This document shows positions 19,811 to 31,366 of a stretch of 64,000 nucleotides of DNA, piece by piece. This DNA comes from Anodontia alba. Lineage: Eukaryota > Mollusca > Bivalvia > Lucinida > Lucinidae. The translations under genes were made by a program, and so were the position numbers. The notes under the pieces were generated by a model, which did no database searches, was not told where the DNA came from, and saw only the letters and a program-made list of their open reading frames with translations. Every line of letters begins with the position of its first letter. The first letter of the stretch is position 1. The DNA is taken from contig OZ024823.1 of the NCBI GenBank assembly GCA_964016985.1, positions 109,108,476-109,172,475 of the forward strand, read 5' to 3'.

Positions 19811-20170
19811 CCAATCTTAAATTTACATTCAGAGACAAGGCTTTGTGAGAAAATTTACTATTCCTTGAAAAACAACCAACATGAACACTCTGTACTACCT
19901 GCTTTCACTATCAATTTCTCAAAATCAGTCAGATGGAAATGCATTCTACTTGTTTTAATGTATAAAATAAGAATGGGTCTTTACTGAGGCATCTGTGTGA
20001 AACAGATAAAACATAAATAATCTAACCATGTACTGAAAAACTAAATACAATTATTTCTCTTCTGTTTTGTTTCTTTCTTCACAAAAAATCCATTTTATTA
20101 TCTGCATATATAGGCCAATGCAGTGATTGGAGTAATGAACCTCTTTATTTTCCATTGAAGTTTATCACGT

Positions 20171-20441
20171 CACGAAAACATGCCTATATAATTTTGACCC
20201 TCTTAAACCCCACTTTTATATAGTAAAACTGGGGTTTACAGGGGTATACATTATTATACTTATTTCTGCTCAAAAACATAGATTGTGGGTACTCGTTAGA
20301 ACCGCCTCGTCGAGGCGGTTCTAACGAGTACTCACAATCTATGTTTTGATCAGAAATATGAAAAATATCAGAATTTTTTATCTGAACATTTTCATTTTTT
20401 GGTGGTAAAATTTTCAGTATATTTGAATAGGCGTGTTTTCG
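20171..20441. mobile_element. Family E MITE, second copy
   Basis: CACGAAAACATGCCTATATA..GAATAGGCGTGTTTTCG; centre GAACCGCCTCGTCGAGGCGG, with GTTAGAACC/GGTTCTAAC arms. Orientation is opposite to the copy at 4304. Confidence 0.7.
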
Positions 20442-20671
20442 TACTGACCTGATTATTCCAAATGAGTGTATCTCCTGCAGCAATTTCCAATTTCTAGAAT
20501 TATTTAAGTGTCACTGAGGTGTAAATAAAGTTATTTCATGTAGAAGGAATGAATTAAGTGCCTGATTTCTTGCTATATTCAATATCGAATAAGTAGATTC
20601 TGATTATGTAAATATTGATACCTTTCTTTTCGTTCAGGCTCCGTTGCTAAGCACAACATCAAAGATGGCGA

Positions 20672-21335
20672 GCGGTCCTACTAATCACCCCATGGCACCC
20701 AACGGTACCCCATGGCAGCCCACGGCATCAAACTATATGGATATTTATCATAAAGTATGTTATAGATGGACAAGTATACTTTTGCAATACTCGTCTTCAT
20801 CTTAATAAACAGAGATTTATATTGATGATGATGACTTGTGTTTGATTTAAAATATTATGTCTAAAACTCTCGTAATTTTTTGCGCCCCATGGCATCAAAA
20901 TATATGTATATTTACCATAAAATATGTGTTTTAGACGGCCAGTAAAAGTTTTGTAATACTTGTCTCTATCTAAATAAACAGAGTATTTATACTGATGACT
21001 TGAGAGTATTTATACTGATGACTTGTGTTTGAACTTGAATATAAAATGTAATTTTAAATTAAAACTTATTTTTGATAGACTATCAACTTACACCATTGGT
21101 CTCTTTGCTATATTTTAGCGTCAGTTTGAATCTTGATGTTTAGGCGCCCCGAGATAATCGCTTGAAGTACGGTTAATGTCTTAAACTATCACAAAAACAA
21201 ATTTGGATACATAAAACTAATACCCTGGTGTGATTTCAGCATTCAGTTAATAAATATAATGAAATAATTTAGTGCCGTGGGGTGCATTGGGATGCCGTGG
21301 GGTGCCATGGGGTGCCATGGGGTGATTAGTAGGAC
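20672..21335. mobile_element. Element with long inverted ends made of CCCCATGG sub-repeats
   Basis: Left GGTCCTACTAATCACCCC then CATGGCACCC-type repeats; right the inverse (..TGGGGTGATTAGTAGGACC). Inside, a unit of about 190 bp is partly duplicated (ATGGCATCAAA.TATATG.ATATTTA.CATAA.. at 20725 and 20889). It lies directly after AAGATGGCGAGC. No clear target duplication. A short frame from ATGGCG (20661) runs into the left end, about 48 codons; not regarded as a gene. Confidence 0.55.
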
Positions 21336-21833
21336 CCCGTGTCGAGTTAACGCCTTGACAAAAGTAGCGCGTGTATTACGAGTATTACTATACCGAATTT
21401 TGAAGTCTATGTTTCAAATTGCATTATCTAAATCGATTTCAGTTACAGTTATGTTAGCGAAATAAAAAAAGCCTTACAATATTCCGCTGCTTCACATTCA
21501 GTTCACCGTAATAGTGCCGGATTGCGTCTGATTAAGAAGTAGTGCGGGTATAAATATACGTATAAATAGCTGTGATGAGAATCCGCTCGTTAAACCCCAT
21601 GCGATTGCAAAGAGCCTGCTAGCTGTCGCTAGCAGACTCAAAAATACTGGATAAACTTGGTAGATTTTCTTATGTGAGATACCTTATGTTACTTATATGA
21701 CTTCCTGTTCTGTTTTCTACACACCAATTAAGCCTCTTCTGGAAAGTGGTCTACTCTAAAGGAAAGAATTTGCTCTTAAGAGTGGACCTCTTTTAGAAAG
21801 GGAGGTAAAACAATTTTGACTGAATTACGCCTC

Positions 21834-21890
21834 ACCCCCACCCCCCTCCCCCCAGCCCCACCACCACCACCCCATTCCCACCCCCCTGAA
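21834..21890. repeat. C-rich low-complexity tract
   Basis: Runs of four to six C separated by A/T (CCACCCCCCTCCCCCC..). The complementary strand has several G runs and could form a quadruplex. No gene context. Confidence 0.7.
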
Positions 21891-21986
21891 TGTGTATACC
21901 TTCTTTGTAAATCAATTTTTACCTGTGATGAAAGTGTAACAATTGAAATCGCAACACTTTCCAAACAGATAAAAAAATTGTTACTA

Positions 21987-22294
21987 CAGTAGACTCTTGT
22001 TATCTTGACTTCACTTATCTCGAATAACTGCTTATCTCAAAATGAAAATCTGGTCCCTGTTTTAACATGGAAATCTATCAACAGTAACAATTATTGTGAA
22101 AAAGAGGAGAAATATTTTCAATATATCTCTGACTTAAGGAGTCAAATTACATATTCATTTGTGAAATGAGGTTGTTCGATTTATTTTTTCCTCAATTCTG
22201 CAAATATGAGATGTCGAGGTACAGATATTGGTATCTCGATATTTCAAAGTATTTCAGAGAGTCCATTGGACTTCGAGATAACAAGAGTCGACTG
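21987..22294. mobile_element. Pogo/Tc1-mariner-type MITE, second copy
   Basis: CAGTAGACTCTTGTTATCTT..CGAGATAACAAGAGTCGACTG between TA dinucleotides. It lacks the perfect inner hairpin of the copy at 1569; ATATTGGTATCTCGATAT is expanded. Confidence 0.7.
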
Positions 22295-22734
22295 TATTAA
22301 CCCTTAGGCTGCTACTCACAACTATTGTCGAGTTGGAGGGGTCTGCAAACTCTAAAGCCTGTCAAACTTACTATATACCACATGCAACCATATAGAGCAA
22401 GTGTTCTCATACAGAAGTGAACCTACTTTCATACAAACACGCCACTTTTCATTAGATAGTCAGGTGCTGGATTTTACCCCCACTAAAAAAGACCGAGAAT
22501 ACCAAATATCAAGCTGCCATTAATTTCAGCACTCACTTCAACAGATTGATCATGATTTTCTGGAAAAAAAGCCCATAACACCTGAATCATTTCCAGTGAG
22601 GAAGAAGTAGGAATAACAGTAGAACCTTTGTATGTCACTTGTTTCATTTGCAATAGTACACAGTAGGCGCTGGTCCCTTGTAACATTTTTTTTTTTTTTA
22701 AGTGTCTTAAACGGTTCCCGGTTTACATGTGACT

Positions 22735-22760
22735 GTCACGTGACTTTCTAGTCACGTGAC
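22735..22760. promoter_or_regulatory. Two palindromic E-boxes GTCACGTGAC
   Basis: The 10-mer GTCACGTGAC occurs at 22735-22744 and 22751-22760, 16 bp centre to centre. This is the form bound by MiT/TFE and USF bHLH-Zip factors (CLEAR-type). About 17 bp later comes AAAATGGCCACC. Whether a promoter exists here is untested; the pair can also fold as a hairpin. Confidence 0.3.
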
Positions 22761-23107
22761 CATCCCTTCTCCGGTAAAATGGCCACCTACGATCGGCAAA
22801 TTGTATGTGAAAATTCCATGTAATTCGAGGCAAAATTAAGGGAGTAATGACTTCTCAAGTAGAGCTACACCCTCTTACAGGCTTGATTCATTTTTTTTCT
22901 AGCAGACTAAGGGTTAAGATTATGGTGAATGGATACAATTTCAAGGGGACGTCACAATGTCAAAATTGTTTTGTATGCCTTCTGAAAAGGAATATATTGT
23001 AAAAGGAAAAAAAAGCTCCCCGAGCGGCGCAAATTCTTTCCTTTCAGAGTAGACCCATTTTCAGGAAGGCCTTGGCACACCTGAAAGCAAATAGGAAGTA
23101 AAAAAGT

Positions 23108-23258
23108 TATCTCCCTTGAATCAGCTGATGGGAGAGAATGACCGTAGAAAATATTTCATCATCAATCTCCATGAAAGAATGTTGCCAACCCATCGGGGAT
23201 CAAACCTGTGAACTCCTGATAACCAGTCAGACATGCATCCAACTGAGCCACCGAGGCT
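23108..23258 (-). mobile_element. SINE (type S), head half only
   Basis: Minus strand: GCCTCGGTGGCTCAGTTGGA (box A) and GTTTGATCCC (box B-like), then the start of the body to GATTCAAGGG. The tail half is missing. Confidence 0.7.
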
Positions 23259-23542
23259 TGTAAAAAAGAAAAAAAAAAATGGAGAAAAAGTCCCAAGGGT
23301 ATTCACATAAAATGAAAATTTGGATGACCCACCAACTCTTTCCCTAATTCACACATTACCATAGTATTCGACTGATCTATAGATCTGTATCATATTCATG
23401 ACTTAGGGAACAATGACAGAGATTGATCATGGATTCAGATTTAATCATAGCCTGAAATCCAATCAAAGCCAAACCTTTAACCCACAGTATGTTGATGGAC
23501 ACATCTAGCTAAATAAACAGGGAGATTTGAATCACAGCACAG

Positions 23543-23750
23543 CTCTAAATAAGGTGCTTTTTTCAACTAAATAGTATTAATATTTTATATTTTCCTTATT
23601 TCTATCAGAAAACATGTTGTATGTACTCATTACAAGTGCCTCTTTGAGGCTCTTTGAGTATCCACAACATATGTTTTCTAATGAGTACCTTTAACATGTT
23701 GTGGAGAAATAAGAAAAATATTTACCTGTTACACCTTTTATTTAGAGCTA
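23543..23750. mobile_element. Family D MITE, rearranged centre
   Basis: CAGCTCTAAATAAGGTGC..; CATTACAAGTGCCTCTTTGAGG, then disordered pieces ATCCACAACATATG and ATGTTGTGGAGAAATAAG, end ACACCTTTTATTTAGAGCTA. Confidence 0.6.
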
Positions 23751-23959
23751 CACTACAACCTCTTTATAACACTGTTCATTATAACATGTTTGGGATATAA
23801 TACGGTTCAAAGATGGATCCCAAAAATGTATAGATTATACTGAAAAATGACCATAAATGGGTTTTTTTTGGACATTTTTGTTTGGATATAACACGGTTGT
23901 TTAACTAACACAGTTTATGCTATGGACCCCAACAATAGTGTTATGAAGAGGTTGCGGTG
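23751..23959. mobile_element. Tc1/mariner-type MITE, family J
   Basis: CACTACAACCTCTTTATAAC and GTTATGAAGAGGTTGCGGTG are inverted ends between TA dinucleotides. AAAATGACCATAAATGG inside recurs at 51960, where a rearranged copy lies (about 51920-52095). Confidence 0.65.
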
Positions 23960-24189
23960 TACAAGTTTTATCTCACCCATCACTTCTAAAGGTGCAAAAC
24001 CTGAGAGACCCGAAGCAATAACAATATTGCTTTTGAATCTCTAGGGTTTCATCATACTTCCAGAAGTGACTGGTCAGATAAGTAAAAAAAAAAAAAAAAA
24101 GCTTCAAGCATCTGTGTTTGAATGAAATGGTTAACTGTTTTCTGTGAAAAAAAAATTTAAGATGACTGCTGATAACTAACTTTTTTGCC

Positions 24190-24372
24190 TAAGTTTACTA
24201 GACATAGTGCCAATATCCGCATAAAAATTTTCTTATTTATTCAGGAAAATGTAAGTTGTGGGTACTCATTTGAACTACCTCGCCTGGGAGCTTCCAACAG
24301 TATGTTTTCAAGGAGAAACAAGGAAAATATCACCACTTTTAGTGGAAAAAGTGCCTTATCTAGAGCTACATT
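24190..24372. mobile_element. Family D MITE, diverged
   Basis: ATCCGCATAAAAATTTTC..GTTGTGGGTACTCATTTG..GGAGAAACAAGGAAAATATC..GTGCCTTATCTAGAGCTA. The right half of the centre is reduced. Confidence 0.55.
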
Positions 24373-24584
24373 AACCCTAGTCATGCTGAATAAATTAAGA
24401 TGGCACGCCCACTTGTAATTTTCAGCCAATCAGATTACTTGATCCAAGTTGTTTATTCAAATTCAAATACTTAATGACAAACAGTGCAGATCCAGATCAG
24501 TTGGCTTCTTCAGAAGCCAACTGATCTGGATCTATACTGTTTGCAAAGGCAGGGTATATACAGGTTCAGCAGGACAAGGGTTAA
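24371..24584. mobile_element. Family C MITE, complete
   Basis: TTAACCCTAGTCATGCTGAA..GGACAAGGGTTAA with centre GTTGGCTTCTTCAGAAGCCAAC. Its right TTAA overlaps the target duplication of the next element. Confidence 0.7.
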
Positions 24585-24590
24585 TTAGTC

Positions 24591-24800
24591 TAGACTGGCT
24601 CCAGTCTCCAGTGACTAAATATTTTTCTCATTTTCCTGTTTGATAATACACTAACATAAAACCAAAAACTATAATGACTATAAAGGCTGGTCGTGACCAG
24701 CCTTTATGGTCTTAACATTACTTTGGTTTTATGTTAGTGGATTATTAAACAGATTATAAGAAAAAAAAATATTTAGTCACTGGAGACAAGAGCCAGTCTA
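24591..24800. mobile_element. Foldback element with 9-bp target duplication (Mutator-like?)
   Basis: TAGACTGGCT..AGCCAGTCTA: long inverted arms cover most of its 210 bp (GTGACTAAATATTTTTCTC.., AAAACCAAA.., AAAGGCTGGTCGTGACCAGCCTTT). The 9-mer TAATTAGTC flanks it at 24582-24590 and 24801-24809. Long inverted ends plus 9-bp duplication suggest MULE-type mobilisation. Confidence 0.75.
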
Positions 24801-24844
24801 TAATTAGTCCAGCATATCCATAACATATGTTTTTATGGAGAACT

Positions 24845-25045
24845 GGCCCCAGGTTATAAAACTTTTTTCATGCTCAACTCAGCTGAGCCTGAACATTTCT
24901 CTGCTAATAAATATGAAAGTGCCAACAATAATTGGCATTTTCATATTTATTAGCAGTGAAATTTTCATGCTCAGCTATGTTTAACAAGAATTATTCAGTA
25001 ATAATTTGAGATTTATTAGCAGGACAAATTTCATGCTCAGGGGAA
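24845..25045. repeat. Palindromic repeat with partial duplication
   Basis: ATTTCTCTGCTAATAAATATG.. mirrored by CATATTTATTAGCAG around AATAATTGGC. A second half-copy TTTGAGATTTATTAGCAGG.. with CATGCTCAG follows. The ends are not defined. Confidence 0.5.
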
Positions 25046-25234
25046 ATTTCTTCACAAAGTCCTCCTTAACAATTAAGTCACTTCTGTGAAGCATGATCAG
25101 AATATGTCTATTTCATGAATACTGGAAATCACATTGTCACCTGGTTTAATGTTTTTTCAAATACTGTGGGTACTCTTAGAAGTTTCTTGTTTTGGTGAAT
25201 CTAATGAGTACCCACAATATATGTTCCCTTCATA

Positions 25235-25375
25235 CTCATAGCTCCAGATAAGGCACTTTATTTTCAACTGAGAAGTAATGCTATTTTTCTTATTACTATC
25301 AAAAACCTTACGTTGTGGGTACTCACATGTTTTCATAGAGAAAAAAAGAAAAATGTTATGTGGATATCCACTCAT
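25235..25375. mobile_element. Family D MITE pieces
   Basis: CATAGCTCCAGATAAGGCAC..ACGTTGTGGGTACTCACATG..TAGAGAAAAAAAGAAAAATG. The inner hairpin is deleted. A separate D centre fragment (ACTGTGGGTACTC..GAGTACCCACAATATATG) lies at 25158-25224. Confidence 0.5.
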
Positions 25376-25487
25376 CTTTGGCAAGTGATCTGTTGGCAAA
25401 AATGATCAGGGTCTACACTGTTTGGCACTCATCTGGCATTTTGTTGGCAGATCAACAGGTAGCAAACTGGACTTGTTCAACTACTAT

Positions 25488-25735
25488 GGAAAATGTCCTA
25501 AAATTTTGTACACCAAAGTTTCTGACAAAATGGCATATGCAAACTGCAGACCAAGATCAGACTGCTCCTGAAGTCTGATCAGTGACTACACTGTTTGCCA
25601 TTTCATTGAGTAGCAAAGAAACAACTGCATAAAAAGCAAAATTTAGGCCAAAAAAAAAAGTACAGAATAAAGTGTTCTAAATAGGACATTTACCATAGAA
25701 GAAGTATGGTGAGGAGATAGGGTGTCCCAATATTA
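25488..25735. mobile_element. Family M MITE
   Basis: GGAAAATGTCCTAAAATTTTG..AATAGGACATTTACCATAG, with GCATATGCAAACTGCAGACC and GACTACACTGTTTGCCATTT inside. Confidence 0.6.
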
Positions 25736-25918
25736 AGGGTTAATATGGTAACTGGAACAAGTTTCTATGGTCCCCTCCACCCCCACCCCCTCCCAACCAC
25801 CTGTTCCAATTATCAAGTTTGACAGCTGTTATAAATAACTACACTAACATTAATTAATTTCTGGCAAACATTTGGGAATTTACATCTTCTGAATAAAGTG
25901 CCAGGCAAATACTGTATT

Positions 25919-26067
25919 TTGTTTGTTTGTTTGTGTTGAGGTTTTACAGCCCAGTCAACCCAATGGGGCCATGTCGAGCGCGGTCATTTTACCTAACCAC
26001 ACGTTTACTGGGCAGGCTTAGTCCTCTAATCGGTTAACCAGTATTGTGCACATTCTTTCGCCAGAAA
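25919..26067 (-). mobile_element. SINE (type S), 5'-truncated, 12-bp target duplication
   Basis: The tail is (TTTG)n then GTGTTGAGGTTTTACAGCCC; it ends within TTTCGCCAGAAA. AAATACTGTATT flanks it at 25907-25918 and 26068-26079. Confidence 0.85.
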
Positions 26068-26079
26068 AAATACTGTATT

Positions 26080-26262
26080 GACCCTAAAAACTGGGACTCC
26101 TAATAAACAAGTCCATCTTACTTTGCATTAATGTGTCCGAAAAATGCTGGATGAGTGGTAAAATGTAGACCCTGATCAGATGCTACATTCTGCAGCATTT
26201 GATTTGATCTACATGGTTTCGTCATGCCTGTCTGGTCCAATACTTAGGGTTATAAAGGTAAA
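26080..26262. mobile_element. Family N MITE
   Basis: AAAATGCTGGATGAGTGGTA, GACCCTGATCAGATGCTAC / GCAGCATTTGATTTGATC, CATGCCTGTCTGGTCCAATA. Ends not precise. Confidence 0.45.
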
Positions 26263-26518
26263 TAGCTTTCTAAGATATATGAAAAACAATAAAGGTCTTA
26301 CCTTTGAGTCCCTTTGTCATGGTGTACTGACACATTAATTGCCTGCCAACTACATACGAATACAATTTCCAGAGAAAAATAATTCTTTGTTTTTTCCTCT
26401 TTTTATAAAAAGAAAAATAGGTAAAAGTAGTATATTCCAATCCAACAAATATCACATGGTTAACGTTTATAACTCTAAAGCTACGAACAGGTCAATGACA
26501 TATATACCAGTCTGTTCT

Positions 26519-26731
26519 TTAATGCTAAGCATGCTGGGTAAAACTTTCAGCACACTACATTTAAATTTTTTTTTCTTAATTTTCCCAGAAAATAGGATTT
26601 GACATTTCATGCAAATTGTCTCCTCTCAAGACAATTTGCATGAAGTGTCAAATCTTTATTTTTTCGGAAAAAATAAGGCAATATTTCAAAATGCCGTCTG
26701 CTGAATTTACCAAGAGCATGCTAAGTGTTAA
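26519..26731. mobile_element. Family B MITE
   Basis: TTTAATGCTAAGCATGCTGG..CAAGAGCATGCTAAGTGTTAA, centre TTGTCTCCTCTCAAGACAA. The outer ends here form a better inverted pair (GCTAAGCATGCT/AGCATGCTAAGT) than in other B copies. Confidence 0.65.
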
Positions 26732-26984
26732 TATTCAATCCAGAAGGAATACAATTTACCGATTTACAGACCAAAAGCAGAATATGGCACAAGTTAATAA
26801 GTGGGGTTTCGGTACACAGCCTTCTCCAAGAACACTTCCACATCAAATAAAGCCTATTTCAGTGTCATAGAGCAATATTCCAATAAAACCAATTCAGCTG
26901 ACTGAATTCTCTGAAGCGCACTGTTATTAACCTTTGCCATGCTGAACTTCAATATTGGCAGACATTCTTACCTTTATCTTGCTG

Positions 26985-27160
26985 AATTTACCAGAACATG
27001 ATATATTTAAAATATTTTTTTCCAGGAAACTGACCCTGACATTGCATGTAAATCATCTCCTCAGATGATTCACACAAAATATCAAGCTGTGTTTTCTGAA
27101 AGAATTTTTTTATTAATTCATTTGTCATTTAGTAATTTTACCAGGAGAGTGCTATAAGTT
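26985..27160. mobile_element. Diverged B/A-type MITE
   Basis: CTGAATTTACCAGAACATGA..GACATTGCATGTAAATCATC around CTCCTCAGATGATTCAC..TTTACCAGGAGAGTGCTATAA. Confidence 0.45.
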
Positions 27161-28466
27161 AAAATTATTATTTTAGTTTTTTTTTTTTTTGTTTTTTTTA
27201 TCCTTAATATAGTATAGGGCTTGACAATTCAAACTGACCTACATATACTTGAGAATTAAGTTAACCTGATGGTCACATTGACCCATTGCACCAACTATGA
27301 TGTTAATCCATTAAATAATCTAAAAGGTATTAAGCAAAACCACTAGAGCATGAAATATAGGTCATGCTGACTTATATTTACTTTGAGGTCAAAGTATGGG
27401 TCACACTGTGTCATTATATGTAAATATGACACTTAGGTATCAAATAGTGGGAGATATAAGACAAATCAGTGGGCTATGAAATATAGGGTCACTTAATCCC
27501 AAAATATGGTAGTAATACATCAAATTGTCTTCAAGATGCAACATAAAATCACTGGACATTGAAATATAGTGACCTACATTTACTTTTAGGTCAACTGTTG
27601 GATCATACTGATTCATAATCCCAAATAATGACGTTCATACATCAAATAACATTCAAGATATAAGGCAAAATTACTGGACCATGAAATATAGGTCAAGGTG
27701 ACCTACATTTGTTATACTGTCAATTGTGGTGTCACAAAGAACCAATATTCCAAGTATCACGTTAATCCATGAAATAGTCTTCAAGATATAAGGCAAAATC
27801 AGTGGCACATGAAAATAAGGTCACAATGACCTTGACCTTATTACACTGAATGCTGATGTGATAAACATGTCTGATGCCCTTCCTTTTTTATTAAGTTGTC
27901 TGTATAAACAAACTGCAACATACTATTTTATTGAGGCATTAATCCACGAAATAGTCTTCAAAATATAAGGCAAAATTGTTGGAGCATGAAAATAAGGTCA
28001 CAATGACCTTAACCTTATTACACTGAATGTTGATGTGATAAACATGTCTGATGCCCATCCTTCTTTATTAAGAACTGGTTTGTATAAAGAACCGGCAATA
28101 TACTACTTTATTGGGGTGTCCTAGATTTTGACCTCTAGCCCTGCCCAGGGGCATGACCCAGGGGTTCATAGATGTAGAATGGAAGAGAACCCTCCAAGGT
28201 ACCCCCATACCAAATGAAAAGTTTTTGATCAATGGCTGCAGAGTTATAAGTAATCAAAATACTTCAAAGTAAAACTTGGTTCTAGAAAGGGTTATTGGAC
28301 AGAATCATGGATGCACAGATGGACAGACACACAGACAGACAGCTGGAAGGACAGATGGAAGGATGGACTGACAAATGGACAAACGGAACTGACGAAAACT
28401 ATATACCCCTTTGGCATACTTCGTATTTTAGGTCAACTGTTGAATCATACTGATTCATAATCCCAA

Positions 28467-30993
28467 ACTAGAGCTGGTGTTTGTAAAACACTATGCCCCC
28501 AACTGCCTGACTCTAACACTGTTTGACTCCAACACTGCTTAGCCATGACGGTAACAACAGTACAAATATATGATTTCAATGTTATTTTATCAAAGGGAAA
28601 TAACTCTAAAATAGGAGATGATTGGGATAAGAAAAAAATACGGATCAACTATTTTTTCATGAGGAATCAAAACATGAAATTTCAAAACATTAGCATACAT
28701 GGTTCTAAACTTATGCTATACACAATAAAGCAACGACATTAAATGGCCCAAAATTGCGAAGGGCCATAACTCCAACATTTCATTTAATTGGTTCAAAATT
28801 TATTCAGGTGATCTCCTCCTCAATCCCAATCAGTATACCAAATATCATGGCTCTAGCTTAAATACTTTTTGAGATATCTTGCTGAAAAAGTCAAAATGCC
28901 TAGAACTACAAAGGGCCATAACTACATCAATTTTTCATGGAATTCCCTAAAAAACAAACCAGGTAATCTCCACATCATCCCCAATCAGCATATAATATTT
29001 CAAGACCCTAGCTTCGAGAAATCTTGCTGACAAGGTCAAAATGAGCAGAACTGCAAAGGGCCGTAACTTTATCAATATTTTCATGGAATTCTCTCAAAAT
29101 ATAATCGGGTAATGTACACATCATTCCCACTCACTGTATCGAATTTCAAGAACCCAGCTTAAATACTTTTCAAGATATCTTGCTCACAAGATTTAATTCT
29201 GATTTTTTTCAAAGGGGCATAACTTTAAATGAACATGCTAGACAAGAAACAAAATACGGGTCGGCTATTTTTTCATTGGGAACCCAAATATAAAATTTCA
29301 AAACCCTAGCGTGCAGGGTTCTTAAGATATGGCATGCACAAAAAAAGCTTGATGAACGGACAAACAGTCGATGGACAAATGAAGGCAAAATAATATGCCC
29401 CATCAATTTCATTCGAAACTGGGGGCATAATCAGGTCATCTACTCATCACTACCAATCTATTCATCAAGTTTCAAGGCTCCAGCTTCAATAGTTTTTGAG
29501 ATATTTTGTTCACAAGGGAAACATGCCCAAATTTACAAAGGGCCATTACTTATGAAATATTTTTCAGAATTTACAAAAAAATTAATCAGGTCATCTACCC
29601 ATCATTACCAATCAATTCACCAAGTTTCAAGTCTCTAGCTCTAATAGTTTTTGAGATATTTTGCTGACAAGATAAAAATGCCCAAAATAACAAAGGGGCA
29701 TAACTCAAGAAGTATATTTCAAAATTTCTTCAAAAGTTAATCAGGTTGTCTACTCATCACTACCAGTCTATTCATCAAGTGTCAAGGCTCTAGTTCCAAC
29801 GGTTTTTGAGATATTTTGCTGACAAGGTAAAATTGCCCAAAATTACAAAGGGCCATAACTCATGAAGTATTTTTCAGAATTTCTTCAAAAATTAATCAGG
29901 TCATCTACTCATCACTACAAATCCATTTACTAAGTTTCAAGGCTCTAGCTCTAACAGTTTTTGAGATATTTTGCTGACAAGATAAAAATGCCTAAAATTA
30001 CAAAGGGGCATAACTCAAGAAGTATATTTCAAAATTTCTTCAAAAGTTTATCAGGTTGTCTACTCATCACTACCAGTCTATTCATCAAGTTTCAAGGCTC
30101 TAGCTTCAATAGTTTTTGAGATATTTTGCTGACAAGTTAAAAATGCCCTAAATTACAAAGGGCCATAACTCATGAAGTGTTTTTCAGAATTTCTACAAAA
30201 GTTAATCAGGTCATCTACACATCACTACAAATCCATTTACTAAGTATCAAGGCTCAAGCTCTAACAGTTTTTGAGATATTTTGCTGACAAGGTAAAAATG
30301 CCCAAAATTACAAAGGGCCATAACTCAAAAGGCATTTTTCAAAATTTCTTCAAAAGTTAATCAGGTTGTCTACTCATCACTACCAGTCTATTCATTAAGT
30401 TTCAAGGCTCTAGCTCCAACGGTTTTTGAGATATTTTGCTGACAAGATAAAAATGCCCAAAATTACAAAGGGCCATAACTCATGAAGTATTTTTCAGAAT
30501 TTCTTCAAAAGTTAATCAGGTCATCTACTCATCACTACAAATCCATTTACTAAGTTTCAAGGCTCTAGCTCTAACAGTTTTTGAGATATTTTGCTGACAA
30601 GGTAAAATTGCCCAAAATTACAAAGGGCCATAACTCAAGAAGTATTTTTCAAAATTTCTTCAAAAGTTAATCAGGTTGTCTACTCATCACTACCAGTCTA
30701 TTCATAAAGTTTCAAGGCTCTAGCTTTAATAGTTTTTGAGATATTTTGCTGACAAGATTGCATCCATATTTTTTCAAAGGGCCATAACTCAGAAAAGGGG
30801 CATAATCCTGTCAAGAAAAAAAATACGTGTCAGCTATTTTTTCATGAGGAATCCATATATGAAATTTCAAAACAGTAGTATTTACGGTTTTAAAGTTATG
30901 CTATGCATCAAAAAGCGTGACGAATGGACGGAAGGACGGACGAACAACCCAGAAACAATATGCCCCTCCAACTTCTTTGAAGTTGGGGGCATA
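28467..30993 (+). mobile_element. Pearl-like tandem-core element P2 (2527 bp)
   Basis: Same termini and internal layout as P1, but about 8.5 core units, a 10-bp deletion near 29012 and a shorter ACGG tract. Host flanks ..AATCCCAA / ATAAT.. match the uninterrupted sibling unit at 27617-27632 with no bases duplicated or lost. Confidence 0.85.
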
Positions 30994-31073
30994 ATAATAC
31001 ATACACCAAATAACATTCAAGATATAAGGCAAAATTACTGGACCACCGAGAAAAAATTACTGGACTTCGTATG

Positions 31074-31098
31074 CCGGGGGGGGTGGGGGGGGGGGGGT
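31074..31098. repeat. Poly-G tract
   Basis: GCC followed by eight G, T and a long G run, adjoining poly-A. It is the G-rich outer arm of the array T terminal hairpin, expanded. Quadruplex-prone and likely length-variable. Confidence 0.7.
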
Positions 31099-31366
31099 AT
31101 AAAAAAAAAAATCTAGAAAATAGGGTTTGACAGTCCATTCAAGCTTTCTTGAACAAAGAATTTTTGTTTTGATCAGAAAAAAACAACAAAAAAAACACAT
31201 AACTGTCATCCTCTAATTTTGAACAGACAGTGTCATATGTTAAAATGTTGATTTTTTTTTTCCTGAAAATAAGGTTTGGCAGTTCATTCCTATCATCATC
31301 TTTGGAAACAATATGAATGAAATGCCAAACCCCACATTCTGTGAGAAATCATTACATCCTTATCCC

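Larger units (their letters stand above)
27200..31100 (+). mobile_element. Pearl-like tandem array T, host of P2
   Basis: Degenerate units (27280-28260) with AAGATATAAGGCAAAAT.ACTGGA.CATGAAATATAGGTCA.. and GACCTA.ATTTACTTT.AGGTCA; then GACAGAC/GGACAGATGG microsatellite (28313-28395) and the first half of a terminal hairpin (ACCCCTTTGGCATACTTCGTA, to about 28429). A core-like segment holding P2 follows, and the second half of the hairpin, TTCGTATGCC plus a G-rich run and TATAAAAAAA, occurs only at 31064-31108. The 5' end is not identified. Confidence 0.6.

Noticed and set aside
22483..22686. Minus-strand 67-codon frame with protein-like composition (..SLEMIQVLWAFFPENHDQ..) and an acceptor-like TTTTTTTCCAG inside
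   Set aside because: No family recognised, no matching donor or neighbouring exon seen; could be chance. Searching it against mollusc proteins would settle it.
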